NCBI GenBank assembly: GCA_964565865.1
Contig: CAZMGM010000026.1
Span: 1-32,219 of the forward strand
DNA from: CBDAPI01 sp964565865
GTDB lineage: Bacteria > Acidobacteriota > UBA6911 > RPQK01 > CBDAPI01
Direction of reading: 5' to 3'
Length of the DNA: 32,219 nucleotides
Below the pieces are notes generated by a model. That model ran no database searches and had not been told where the DNA came from. It saw only the letters and a list, made by a program, of their open reading frames with translations. A program made the position numbers and the translations under genes. Position 1 is the stretch's first letter; each line of letters opens with the position of its first letter. Below are positions 1 through 7,728 of this stretch, piece after piece.

Positions 1-41
1 GAACCCCATTCAGGTGCGCTACCAGGCTGCGCTACGTCCCG
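1..41 (-). tRNA. tRNA-Pro(GGG), partial, cut by the left window edge
   Basis: Read on the minus strand from 41, the sequence gives acceptor 5' strand CGGGACG, the TA linker, a GCGC/GCGC D-stem with loop AGCCTGGTA, then the 5' anticodon strand CCTGA and loop ATGGGGT, which places anticodon GGG at 7-5. The D-arm is typical of bacterial proline tRNAs. The T-arm and 3' acceptor lie outside the window, so pairing of the acceptor stem cannot be checked. Confidence 0.85.
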
Positions 42-183
42 ACCGCAGGGGGGGTCATGATAGCAAATTCGAGATTTCAAATCCCAACTTCAGAACGGCG
101 CGGCGTGACCCGGTACTTCGAGGTGAGCTACCACTCTACGTTCCTGTTCTTTCCCTCCCAGCAAGATAGGACTCAGAACTGGT

Positions 184-1353
184 TCAGGCTACTACAAGCA
201 GGCCTGTGGCGTACATGATAGCTAGGCCGAGCAGGAATCCAACCACATTGTAGCTACTGGCCCAGCTGCCGGAGACTTCCCGGTCGAGAATCAACTGACC
301 CACCTCGTAAATCACCTGAAGAATCGCCCCGGCGCCAATGGCTAAGAAAAACGTAGTCCAAACCGGATTGTAGTTAAAACCGCCGATCCAGGCCCCGACA
401 ACGGTGGGCAGGCCTGCAATACTCCCTAGCAGAAGTAATCGCCGGATTTTAGGCCGGTCACATGCGATCGGCGCCACTATACCCAGGCCCTCGGTGAGGT
501 TGTGGAGCGTGAATCCGATCACCAGGAACGCTCCCAGAGCAATCTCCCCGATGGCGTAAGCGGAACCGATAGCCAGGCCCTCGCCCAGGTTGTGAAGCCC
601 GATTCCGACCGCGATCAGAAGAGCGGTCCAATAGCGGCCTTCAGGGCTTGTCTTGTCGCCCCGGGCTGGCTTTCGCTGGGACAGGTAGCTGAGACAGAGC
701 AGCGCCAGCGCCACGCCACAGGCAACCAGGGCTACCCCCTGGTAAGCACCAGCGACTTTCCCAGCACTCTCCAAGGCCTCCTCCAGAGTGTCTACAGCTA
801 GGAAGGCCAATAACCCCAGCGTTAGACTCAAAAAGAAATTGAGCCAGCCGCGGTGCAGTTCGCGCAGGAAAGGATAGAACATGAGCCCCAGCAGGACAGG
901 AATCAATCCGGCATAAACGCCCAGCAAGGTGAAGGTTGAAAGGTACGTGAAGTCCATCCGCGGAGAAGTCGTCGCGACCGCAATTTCATGGCTGAAGGTC
1001 AGTCCGGTGGAAGTCAGAAGGGTAATCTCGTGCGGCTCTCCCTCGACCCACGGGTAAGGAATGGTAATCCGGCTTCGTCCCAACCGGGAGATGGTCTTCG
1101 AGGAGGGCACCATCGAGAACTGCCACATCGCGTCGTCCACCAGTACCTGGGCCACAGTCACAGGACTGGGGCCACCGTTGGTCACTTCCAGGATGATTCG
1201 ATGCGGTCCCGGCAGCACTGCACGGTCGATCGTTAATTCCTCAACCTGGGGAAAGGAGGCTCGAAACACTCCTAGGGGACCATAGACCAGGAACACAGAT
1301 AATAGGAGAGCCAGAAGGACGAGCGGAAGAAGCCCCCAAAACCATCCTTTCAT
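184..1353 (-). CDS. ZIP-family metal transporter with an N-terminal extracytoplasmic domain
   Basis: A 389-residue inner-membrane protein of the ZIP (ZupT-like) divalent metal transporter family, expected to carry zinc, iron or manganese into the cell. The two hallmark metal-site motifs are visible: HNLGEGLAIG (254-263) and HNLTEGLGI (284-292), in the positions of ZIP TM4 and TM5. Hydrophobic segments fill residues 135-225 and 240-389. Unlike standard ZupT (about 260 residues) it starts with a membrane anchor (about 5-28) followed by about 100 residues of beta-rich, Ig-like sequence (35-130) that should lie outside the cytoplasm. Its ATG comes one base after the stop codon of the upstream multicopper oxidase gene, so the two are almost certainly co-transcribed and translationally coupled. 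The metal specificity is not readable from sequence; the link with an oxidase favours iron, manganese or copper-related chemistry (inference). Confidence 0.88.
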   Translation of the reverse strand: MKGWFWGLLPLVLLALLLSVFLVYGPLGVFRASFPQVEELTIDRAVLPGPHRIILEVTNGGPSPVTVAQVLVDDAMWQFSMVPSSKTISRLGRSRITIPYPWVEGEPHEITLLTSTGLTFSHEIAVATTSPRMDFTYLSTFTLLGVYAGLIPVLLGLMFYPFLRELHRGWLNFFLSLTLGLLAFLAVDTLEEALESAGKVAGAYQGVALVACGVALALLCLSYLSQRKPARGDKTSPEGRYWTALLIAVGIGLHNLGEGLAIGSAYAIGEIALGAFLVIGFTLHNLTEGLGIVAPIACDRPKIRRLLLLGSIAGLPTVVGAWIGGFNYNPVWTTFFLAIGAGAILQVIYEVGQLILDREVSGSWASSYNVVGFLLGLAIMYATGLLVVA

Positions 1354-1354
1354 C

Positions 1355-2344
1355 TCAGGCCTCGACGTCGAACAGACCCATCCAGCCTAGCTCGGCGAAT
1401 TCACTCTGATGAGAGTGGAACATGAATCTTCCCGGATGGTGGAACCGGAGTTCCAGAATGTGGCGCTCGCCCTGGCCCATCGTAACCGTGTCAGTGAAAT
1501 CGTCTGGTTCCGCCCTGGTGCCGGTGCGGAAAACATTGAAGAAGTGACCATGGACGTGAAACGAGTTGATCAAATCGAATTCCAGGATGTTAACCAGATA
1601 GATTCGAACCAGCTCGCCCAACCTGGCCTGGATGGGATGGCGTTGATGGTGGAACGCTACGGTGTTGACAGCATAGATCTCGTTCTCGTTGTCGAAGTTG
1701 GTGTCGAATCCGTTCATCACCATGACCATTTCTCTAGCTTCCTCCCGTGGCACCCTGGGATCGATGATAAAGGCACCATAGAGGCCTTTGTGTATGTGCC
1801 GCTTCAGGGGTATGGCATGGCAATGATAAAGATGGAGACCCGGAGGTTCCGCGTCGAACTCGTAGACGAACTCCTCGCCTGGATAGACTAGCTCGAACAC
1901 ACCGTCCATTCCTGCCTCGTGAAAGCCGTGAAAGTGGATGGTGTGGGGGTGGCTTCCTCCATTCTTGAAGTGTATGCGCAGGCGGTCCCCTTCCGTGCAA
2001 CGAAGTGTCGGACCTGGAACCTGCCCGTTGTAGGTCCAGGCCGGAAAAAAAACTCCCGGAGCAACTTCGATGTCTCTGTCAACCGCCACGATCTCCCATT
2101 GCCGCAGCTTGCGATCGTCATCCAGGTCTGTGACCGTGCCGTAGTCGAACTGGTAGAGGAACTCAGACGGGTTGAACCGCGAGAGATCTGTTTCACCGCT
2201 GGGAGAAAGCAGGTGAGGGTGATTGACAGGAACATTTGTGATGTCTTCTGGAGTTGAAATGTCCTCCACCAGTGCCTGACTTCCGGCGGCCCCCGCAAGG
2301 GCCGCTCCCCCACCCAGTAAAGATCGCCGGTTGAACTTCTTCAT
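1355..2344 (-). CDS. Tat-exported two-domain multicopper oxidase
   Basis: A 329-residue cupredoxin-type oxidase. A twin-arginine signal (NRRSLLGGGAALAG, 5-18) predicts export in folded form. Domain 1 has HPHTIHFHG (132-140) and HLYHCHAIPLKRHIHKG (171-187), which supplies a type 1 copper Cys (C175) and His ligands. Domain 2 has HVHGHFF (263-269) and HSHQSEFAELGWMG (310-323), which lacks a Cys, so the type 1 site should be in domain 1, as in two-domain laccases and nitrite-reductase-like enzymes. Where many relatives have Gly-Met after the second His, this protein has GLYG, so the axial ligand may be non-coordinating (inference). The start is supported by AGGAGAG about 7 bases upstream. It is the first gene of a unit with the ZIP transporter. 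The likely role is oxidation of a metal ion in the periplasm; a phenol oxidase or nitrite reductase role is less favoured by context. Confidence 0.9.
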   Translation of the reverse strand: MKKFNRRSLLGGGAALAGAAGSQALVEDISTPEDITNVPVNHPHLLSPSGETDLSRFNPSEFLYQFDYGTVTDLDDDRKLRQWEIVAVDRDIEVAPGVFFPAWTYNGQVPGPTLRCTEGDRLRIHFKNGGSHPHTIHFHGFHEAGMDGVFELVYPGEEFVYEFDAEPPGLHLYHCHAIPLKRHIHKGLYGAFIIDPRVPREEAREMVMVMNGFDTNFDNENEIYAVNTVAFHHQRHPIQARLGELVRIYLVNILEFDLINSFHVHGHFFNVFRTGTRAEPDDFTDTVTMGQGERHILELRFHHPGRFMFHSHQSEFAELGWMGLFDVEA

Positions 2345-2535
2345 TCTGTTCTCTCCTAGAAAAGTTCCGTCGCAACTAAATTTTCCGCCCGAGTCGATCC
2401 GAAGTCAACCTGAAGCCGAAAGTCCAAGGGCGAAGAGTGCCCCAGGTCTTTTGATGTTAGCCTTCCAACCCTTCGGTTCGTACCAACATTCCATATTCCT
2501 TGACCCTCCGCAATAATCCTGGAATCCTTGCAAGA

Positions 2536-2949
2536 ATGCCCGTCTGTCCCAAGTGCAAAGCCGCCTATGTCGAACATGCTCAAACATGCAGCGACTGCCA
2601 GATACCACTTGTCTCGGAGGAAGACGCCCGGAAGATGGCTCGCGCCGATCCCAGGATTGAACTGGTGGAGGTCTGGGAGTGCCAGGGTGAGACAGAGGCT
2701 CAACTACTGCGCGGGCTGCTGCAAAGCGCAGGAGTCGATTCCACGTTCAAGGGAGAGGCTCTCCGACATGTTCACGGCTTTAAGATCACCAAACTGGGTA
2801 CGGTCAAAGTCCAGGTTCGCTCGGAGGACTATGCAAGGGCCCGCACAATAATCCTGTCCGCCCGGCACCTCCAGGAGTGTTCCGCCTGCGGATGTTTTCT
2901 GGAACAGGGCTCCACCCATTGTCTGGAGTGCGGAACCGCTCTGGCCTAG
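2536..2949 (+). CDS. Small protein with two zinc ribbons flanking a DUF2007-like domain
   Basis: About 137 residues if started at the ATG at 2536; a longer reading from TTG at 2500 adds only unconvincing residues. The protein opens with CPKCKAAY and CSDC, a four-Cys zinc ribbon. It continues with a middle segment (LVEVWECQGETEAQLLRGLL and following) that resembles the DUF2007 putative signal-transducing domain, and ends with a second ribbon, CSACGC and CLECG. DUF2007 proteins are small cytoplasmic proteins of unknown biochemical role. The two ribbons probably bind structural zinc. It stands alone on the plus strand, divergent from the multicopper oxidase, about 190 bases away. No Shine-Dalgarno is obvious. 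Confidence 0.75.
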   Translation: MPVCPKCKAAYVEHAQTCSDCQIPLVSEEDARKMARADPRIELVEVWECQGETEAQLLRGLLQSAGVDSTFKGEALRHVHGFKITKLGTVKVQVRSEDYARARTIILSARHLQECSACGCFLEQGSTHCLECGTALA

Positions 2950-3051
2950 CAGCCCGTGGGTTGCTCAGAAAGGGCTGCTGGGAAGCCTTGCTGCTCTAAG
3001 GCATGCACCGCCTCTCTCTCTGGAGCAAGCCAGGGCATCCTTCCCGCTTCA

Positions 3052-3643
3052 ACCTTTGACAGTACCTCATGCCACCAGCCGTAAGTCCTAGCCATGGAGT
3101 GCCCGCTCGACATGTTCCTGTTCCAAGAAATCATGTATGCAACCAGACCCGATGTGGTAATTGAAACCGGGACACCGGAGGGCGGGAGTTCCTTATAATT
3201 TGTATCCGTTCTGGATCTGCTAGGGAATGGGCGCGTAATCACGGGGACATACTGGACTATCCGGACAAGCCGCAACACGAGCGAGTCACCTATTTAACCG
3301 GCTCCTCCACCTCTGAAAAGATCATCGGGAAGATCACGAGGCTGATTGCTTCCGATGAGAAGGTCATGGTCTTGCTGGATTCCGACCACACCAAGGCCCA
3401 AGTCCTGCAGGAGCTGGGCCTTGGTGGAAACCTTGTTACCGCGGGAAATTATCGGATCGTCGAGGATACGCACCTGAATGGCCCCCCATCTTCCTTCCGG
3501 CTGTGGCACCCGCTCCAGGCCCTATCGAAGCTGTCGAGGACTTCCTTTCCACGAGCAACGAACTCTCTGTGGACACCAGCCAGGAAAAATACGGATTGAT
3601 ATTCAATCCGAGCGGTTTTCTGAAACGGGAATCCGCGCCTTGA
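3052..3643 (+). pseudogene. Decayed cephalosporin-hydroxylase-family (CmcI-like, PF04989) gene
   Basis: No single frame is open, but the pieces add up to a CmcI-type protein, a Rossmann-fold family related to SAM methyltransferases that often sits in polysaccharide or secondary-metabolite clusters. Frame one (from about 3052) reads MECPLDMFLFQEIMYATRPD, then VVIETGTPEGGSSL, then TAA at 3196-3198, then FVSVLDLLGNGRVITG without changing frame, so the stop replaces one aromatic residue. A frameshift near 3240-3250 moves to ILDYPDKPQHERVTYLTGSS and on through VMVLLDSDH and YRIVEDTHLNG. A second shift in the C run near 3480-3486 leads to GPIEAVEDFLS and YGLIFNPSGFLKRESAP, with a stop at 3641. A further in-frame TAA is at 3082. 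The N-terminus is not identifiable. Confidence 0.85.
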
Positions 3644-3695
3644 GTGAAGCTCAGGCCCCTCGACCGGGCCGGGGACTCCAAGAATGCGTTCCTAT

Positions 3696-4490
3696 CTACT
3701 CGTCGTCATCGACTCTTGGCGTTGTAAAAGCACCGATCACTTGTTGCGCCTGATCGATCAGAGCACCTGTCATGACACCTGCATCGTCACTCAGGAGAAA
3801 TGCCGTCAGCCGGGCCACGTCAATCGGCTTGATTAAACGTCCAAACGGCGAGATTCGTTCGGCGTGTTCCAGCCAGTTCTCGGGTTGTCCCATGCCGACC
3901 TGAACAACGTGTTCGTTGGGGGTATCGGTCCATCCGAGATTGATTCCGTTCACTCGGATTCGATCGTAAAGCAGGTGATTGGCAATATTCTTTGTAAACG
4001 TTGCCACAGCAGCCTTGCTCGAGCTGTATGCGCATATGAAGTCGGGACCGCAGTATTTGGTGATGGACAAAATGTTGACGATTGATCCAGGGATTCTCTC
4101 CCGCCGCATGATCCGCACAGCTTCCTGGGTTACAAAAAAGGGCGCCCGGGCGTTGACCGCGAAGAGTTGATCCCACAGCTCGACTGAAGTTTCGTCGAGA
4201 GTCCCTCTGGTGGTTATGGCGGCGGCATTGACAAGCCCATCGACTCGACCGAACCGTTCGTCACAACGGTGGACGACCTCTCGGCAATCAGCCACATGTT
4301 GAAAATCGGCCTGCACAAACTCGACAGGACACTGGTCAATAGACCCGGCAACACCCTTGCCGTTTTCCTCGTTCCTGCCGCAAATAACCAGCCCCGCAGC
4401 TCCCTGCTCGGCGCAGTGGCTCGCGATGGCAGCTCCAACTCCCTGGGTACTTCCGGTAACAACAATGATCTTGCCATCCAGCCGCGACAT
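3696..4490 (-). CDS. SDR-family NAD(P)-dependent oxidoreductase
   Basis: A 264-residue classical short-chain dehydrogenase/reductase. The cofactor loop TGSTQGVG is at 12-19, the NAA motif at 88-90, and the catalytic Ser142 with Y155-SSS-K159 is complete, so the enzyme should be active. CGRN after beta-2 suggests an NADP-type or mixed pocket, but this is weak evidence. The length and the C-terminal DDAGVMTGALIDQAQQ segment are usual for sugar, polyol or hydroxy-acid dehydrogenases of this family. The substrate cannot be assigned. The ATG has a GAGGACGGAA-like ribosome site. It is flanked on both sides by pseudogenes and is the only intact gene between 2950 and 6258. Confidence 0.9.
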   Translation of the reverse strand: MSRLDGKIIVVTGSTQGVGAAIASHCAEQGAAGLVICGRNEENGKGVAGSIDQCPVEFVQADFQHVADCREVVHRCDERFGRVDGLVNAAAITTRGTLDETSVELWDQLFAVNARAPFFVTQEAVRIMRRERIPGSIVNILSITKYCGPDFICAYSSSKAAVATFTKNIANHLLYDRIRVNGINLGWTDTPNEHVVQVGMGQPENWLEHAERISPFGRLIKPIDVARLTAFLLSDDAGVMTGALIDQAQQVIGAFTTPRVDDDE

Positions 4491-4750
4491 GTTCCGTCCT
4501 CAATTCATCCAATCCGATACAGCCAGTCCCATTATTCGGGAACAAGTGGGCCAGAGCAAGCGCAGGGGCAGGTCTGCGACCTTCGGTGTTTACAGGCTGA
4601 CGGTCCTCGGATGCATGAGGTCATTGTACGACCCTTCGATTCAACTCCTGTTTCTCTCCCTCGGGGTCGTGCTCCAGGCAAGTAAATCTGCTGCCTGCAA
4701 ATAAATTAGCAGGTTACTCTTCGGGACAGTTTTTCCAAAAGGAGATTCCC

Positions 4751-5672
4751 ATGAGGAGAACTAGCTGATTCAGTACCTTAGTCCTTGTGCTGGCGACGGC
4801 TTGTCGGAGTCCCGTCAGCGAGGGCCCAAGAGATTGTCGGTCTGAGACCCATATTTTCGAAGAAGTGGCGCCCAGTGTCTACCATGCCACCGGTACTGGC
4901 TCGGTCAGCATCGGCAGCAACGCCATGGTAGTGGTCAACGAAGAAGACGTTCTTTTGGTTGACTCGCACATCACCCCCGACGCCTCCCGCGAGCTGGTCA
5001 AATCTGTTGTCCCATCACGGATACGCCGGTCCGCTATCTCGTCAACACGCATTTTCATTTCGATCATGCCCATGGCAACCAGCTCTTTCCTGAAGGCGTG
5101 GAGATCATCGGCCACGAGTACACGCGAGAAAGGCTGCTGGGGGACGTCCTTTTGGAACCGTCCTATAAGGTGATTGCCAGTCCAGCTTATAAGACCCGGG
5201 TCCTGGCAGCCCTGGAAGAAGAGCTGAGAACGACAGAAGCTGGAGATCGAGAAACGATGGAGCTCAAGCTGGTGACGCTCAAACGGGACCTGAAGGCTTT
5301 GGGCAAGGTGGCGCCCACTCCTCCCAACACTACGCTGGTGCGCAAACTGACCCTTTCCCGGGGATCACGCGAGATCCAGATACACCATTCGGGGCGCGGT
5401 CATACGGGCGGGGACGTAGTGGTTTTCACAGGCGACTTGCTATTGGCCAGTTGAGGGGTTCCTTCCCCGAGGAGTTCATCCAGACACTGGAGAAACTCAA
5501 GGAACTTGATTTTGACGTGATTGTACCCGGCCTTGGACCGCTCGTGCGGGACCGTTCCAGAATTGACTTTACTCAGGAGTCTCTGCGTAAGTACTGGGAG
5601 CAGGTGCAGAAGGTGCACGGACAAGAACTGTCAGTCGAAGACGCCATCGGCCGGGTAGACCTAGTGGAATAA
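4751..5672 (+). pseudogene. Broken metallo-beta-lactamase-fold lipoprotein gene
   Basis: A gene with AAGGAG 7 bases before ATG 4751 reads MRRTS, then TGA (4766-4768), then in the same frame FSTLVLVLATACRSPVSEG, a lipoprotein-type signal, and the first MBL strands (VVVNEEDVLLVDSHITP). Near 5008-5016 the frame shifts to TDTPVRYLVNTHFHFDHAHG, the HxHxDH metal motif, and runs to HSGRGHTGGDVVVFTGDLLL. A third lesion near 5440 restores SFPEEFIQTLEKLKELDFDV and then VIVPGLGP, where the usual metal-binding His of PGHGP is Leu. The protein would have been an exported zinc hydrolase of unknown substrate. One nonsense codon, two frameshifts and a lost ligand argue for true decay and not one sequencing error. 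Confidence 0.88.
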
Positions 5673-5765
5673 GGGAAATATACACTCTTCCGGCGGCCAA
5701 AGTGCACGCACTGGAAGTCCGCCGTATGTACAACCTGCTGGACGGCAGCGAGTAGAGAACGCCGA

Positions 5766-5796
5766 GGATTTGAACCATCGACCTCACGCTTATCAG
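5766..5796 (-). repeat. 31-bp copy of the tRNA-Ile anticodon-to-T-arm segment
   Basis: These 31 bases are identical to 5984-6014 inside the intact tRNA-Ile gene (anticodon loop through variable region into the T-arm) and in the same orientation. Identity stops sharply at both ends. The copy has no acceptor stem and cannot be a functional tRNA. It lies about 170 bases beyond the 3' end of the real gene, the position expected for one end of a tRNA-integrated element. The rest of 5673-5969 shows no gene, and no integrase is visible. Confidence 0.8.
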
Positions 5797-5969
5797 TTGC
5801 CTTGATCATCCTCGACTACAGTCACTTGAGAATTTTTAAGGGTCTCAGGAGCGATCAGGAAGGGTCGTTACGGCGCACTTTCTGCACCCTATACGCACCC
5901 AAACTCTTTTTAAGCTCCAGAGCATCTTTGTTCGCTTTCTATAAGTGTCTGATTTTAAAAGAGTTGGAA

Positions 5970-6047
<78 letters not shown>

Positions 6048-6186
6048 ACCCGAATGGACTTGCCCCCAAGCAGCATGGGGCTGACTTGAGGGGATAAGAA
6101 TCACTTAGTCTATCCGACCGGGAGAGCACCTGACAACACTCTCCTAGTGGGTTTCCACATCCCAGCTTGCACAATCTGGAATATGG

Positions 6187-6208
6187 AATCTGGAATCGAT
6201 ATCTTAAG
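6187..6208 (+). repeat. 22-mer shared with the efp upstream region (copy 1, upstream of tyrS)
   Basis: This 22-base segment, which contains TCTGGAATCG and TATCTTAAG, matches the reverse complement of 26743-26764 at 21 of 22 positions. Here it lies 50 bases before the tyrS start. TATCTT inside it could serve as a -10 box. It also includes part of a local tandem of the motif TCTGGAAT (6175-6196), so an alternative is a relic of a dispersed repeat family. Confidence 0.6.
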
Positions 6209-6258
6209 ATTAGGTTGATCATGAAGCCGCTTGCCTTCCGGGACTGGGAATTACAGCT

Positions 6259-7500
6259 GTGACAAAGAAGCACACCGGCCGGACTATTGATGAGCAGGTG
6301 GCCTATCTAGGCAAAGGGGCAGCTGAGATCATCAGCAAACCAGAGCTCAGGGCCAAACTCGAGAAATCAGAGAAGACCGGCCGACCCCTAACCGTCAAAG
6401 TCGGATTCGATCCCACGGCACCCGATCTGCACCTCGGGCACACCGTGCTGGTCCGCAAGATGAAACACTTCCAGGATCTGGGTCATCAGGTCATCTTTCT
6501 GATTGGAGATTTCACAGGTCTGATCGGCGATCCAACGGGTCGTAACAAGACTCGGCCTCCACTTTCACAGGATGAGATCGAAGAAAACGCAGAGACTTAC
6601 AAGGCCCAGGTTTTTAAGATCCTGGACCCCGACCGGACGGTTGTCGACTTCAACAGTCGCTGGCTGGGTAAACTCAGTTCCCAGGAATGGATTCGACTGG
6701 CGGCCAGACACACCCTGGCCCGCATGCTGGAGCGGGACGATTTTAGGCGCAGAATGGCAGACCAGCAACCCATCTCTATCCATGAACTCCTCTACCCGCT
6801 AGCCCAAGCATACGACAGCGTCTTTCTGGAAGCCGACTTCGAGCTGGGAGGGACCGACCAGAAATTCAACCTGCTGGTCGGCCGCGACATCCAGCGCGAG
6901 TATGGGATGGAGCCGCAGGTGCTGCTGACAACTCCTATCCTGGAAGGACTGGACGGCGTCGAGAAGATGAGCAAGTCACTGGACAACTACGTTGGAATCA
7001 CGGAAGCGCCGGTCGACATGTACGGCAAGATCATGTCCATTAGCGATGACTTGATGTGGCGTTACTACGAACTGCTGACCGACCAGACTGTCGCTCAGAT
7101 TCAGAGTCTGAAGTCCCAGGTCGAAAAAAGTGCACTCCACCCTATGGATGCTAAACAGGAGCTGGCTTCCCGGATTGTTTCCGATTTCCATTCTGCTGCC
7201 GCCGCCAAAAAGGCGTGTCACTACTTTTCCAGGGTCTTCCAGCAGCGGGAGTTGCCCGGGGAAATGCCCGAGTTTAGACTGCGGGTGACTGAAGCTCCTC
7301 ACAGGCTCGTCGACCTCCTGCTTCGGGCCTCTCTGGCTCCTTCCAAGGCACAGGCCAGAAGGTTGATCCGGCAAGGTGGGGTCACCGTTGACAACGATAG
7401 GATCGAAGATCCCGGGCTGATCCTCACACCACAGTCAGATCAGGCTTTCGTCGTCAAAGTCGGAAAGAGGAGGTTTGCCCGCTTTCTCTATGAGGACTGA
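6259..7500 (+). CDS. tyrS: Tyrosyl-tRNA synthetase
   Basis: A 413-residue class I aminoacyl-tRNA synthetase that charges tRNA-Tyr with tyrosine in the cytoplasm. The ATP-binding signatures are HLGH (58-61) and KMSKS (236-240). The tyrosine-pocket region VGFDPTAPDLHLGH and the FELGGTDQKFN segment are typical of bacterial TyrRS. The last 65 or so residues form an S4-like RNA-binding domain (QARRLIRQGGVTVDN). The start is GTG at 6259 with only a weak upstream GGGAA; no better start is in frame. The length matches the family. It stands alone between tRNA-Ile and the double-MBL gene. Confidence 0.97.
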   Translation: MTKKHTGRTIDEQVAYLGKGAAEIISKPELRAKLEKSEKTGRPLTVKVGFDPTAPDLHLGHTVLVRKMKHFQDLGHQVIFLIGDFTGLIGDPTGRNKTRPPLSQDEIEENAETYKAQVFKILDPDRTVVDFNSRWLGKLSSQEWIRLAARHTLARMLERDDFRRRMADQQPISIHELLYPLAQAYDSVFLEADFELGGTDQKFNLLVGRDIQREYGMEPQVLLTTPILEGLDGVEKMSKSLDNYVGITEAPVDMYGKIMSISDDLMWRYYELLTDQTVAQIQSLKSQVEKSALHPMDAKQELASRIVSDFHSAAAAKKACHYFSRVFQQRELPGEMPEFRLRVTEAPHRLVDLLLRASLAPSKAQARRLIRQGGVTVDNDRIEDPGLILTPQSDQAFVVKVGKRRFARFLYED

Positions 7501-7556
7501 TTGGGTCGCCAGAGAAAACCGGCAGTCCTGTCGCCTCAAACTTTGAGAGCACCAAA

Positions 7557-7586
7557 CGTGACGGGGACAGGAAGCGCTCCGTCACG
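7557..7586 (+). terminator. Hairpin downstream of tyrS, possible terminator
   Basis: CGTGACGG (7557-7564) and CCGTCACG (7579-7586) form a perfect 8-bp stem with a 14-base loop, 57 bases after the tyrS stop. No U-tract follows, so it is not a textbook intrinsic terminator. Confidence 0.35.
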
Positions 7587-7728
7587 GACCTCAGTTCATC
7601 CCTGAGCCAGCCTTCTCGCTGTGTGCCCGTTCAGTTGTGATTTGGCCTTGAGCTTGTAATTCTCTGCCACTACTGGAAGCGAGGGTCGGGTCGGGAATAG
7701 ACTATCTCCAAAGCACGGGAAGGCGTTC

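Noticed and set aside
2946..3278. 110-codon minus-strand frame opposite the CmcI remnant
   Set aside because: The plus strand has clear homology in pieces; the minus frame has none.
4684..4718. Imperfect hairpin GTAAATCTGCT with AGCAGGTTAC
   Set aside because: Several mismatches and no U-tract directly after it; too weak for a terminator call.
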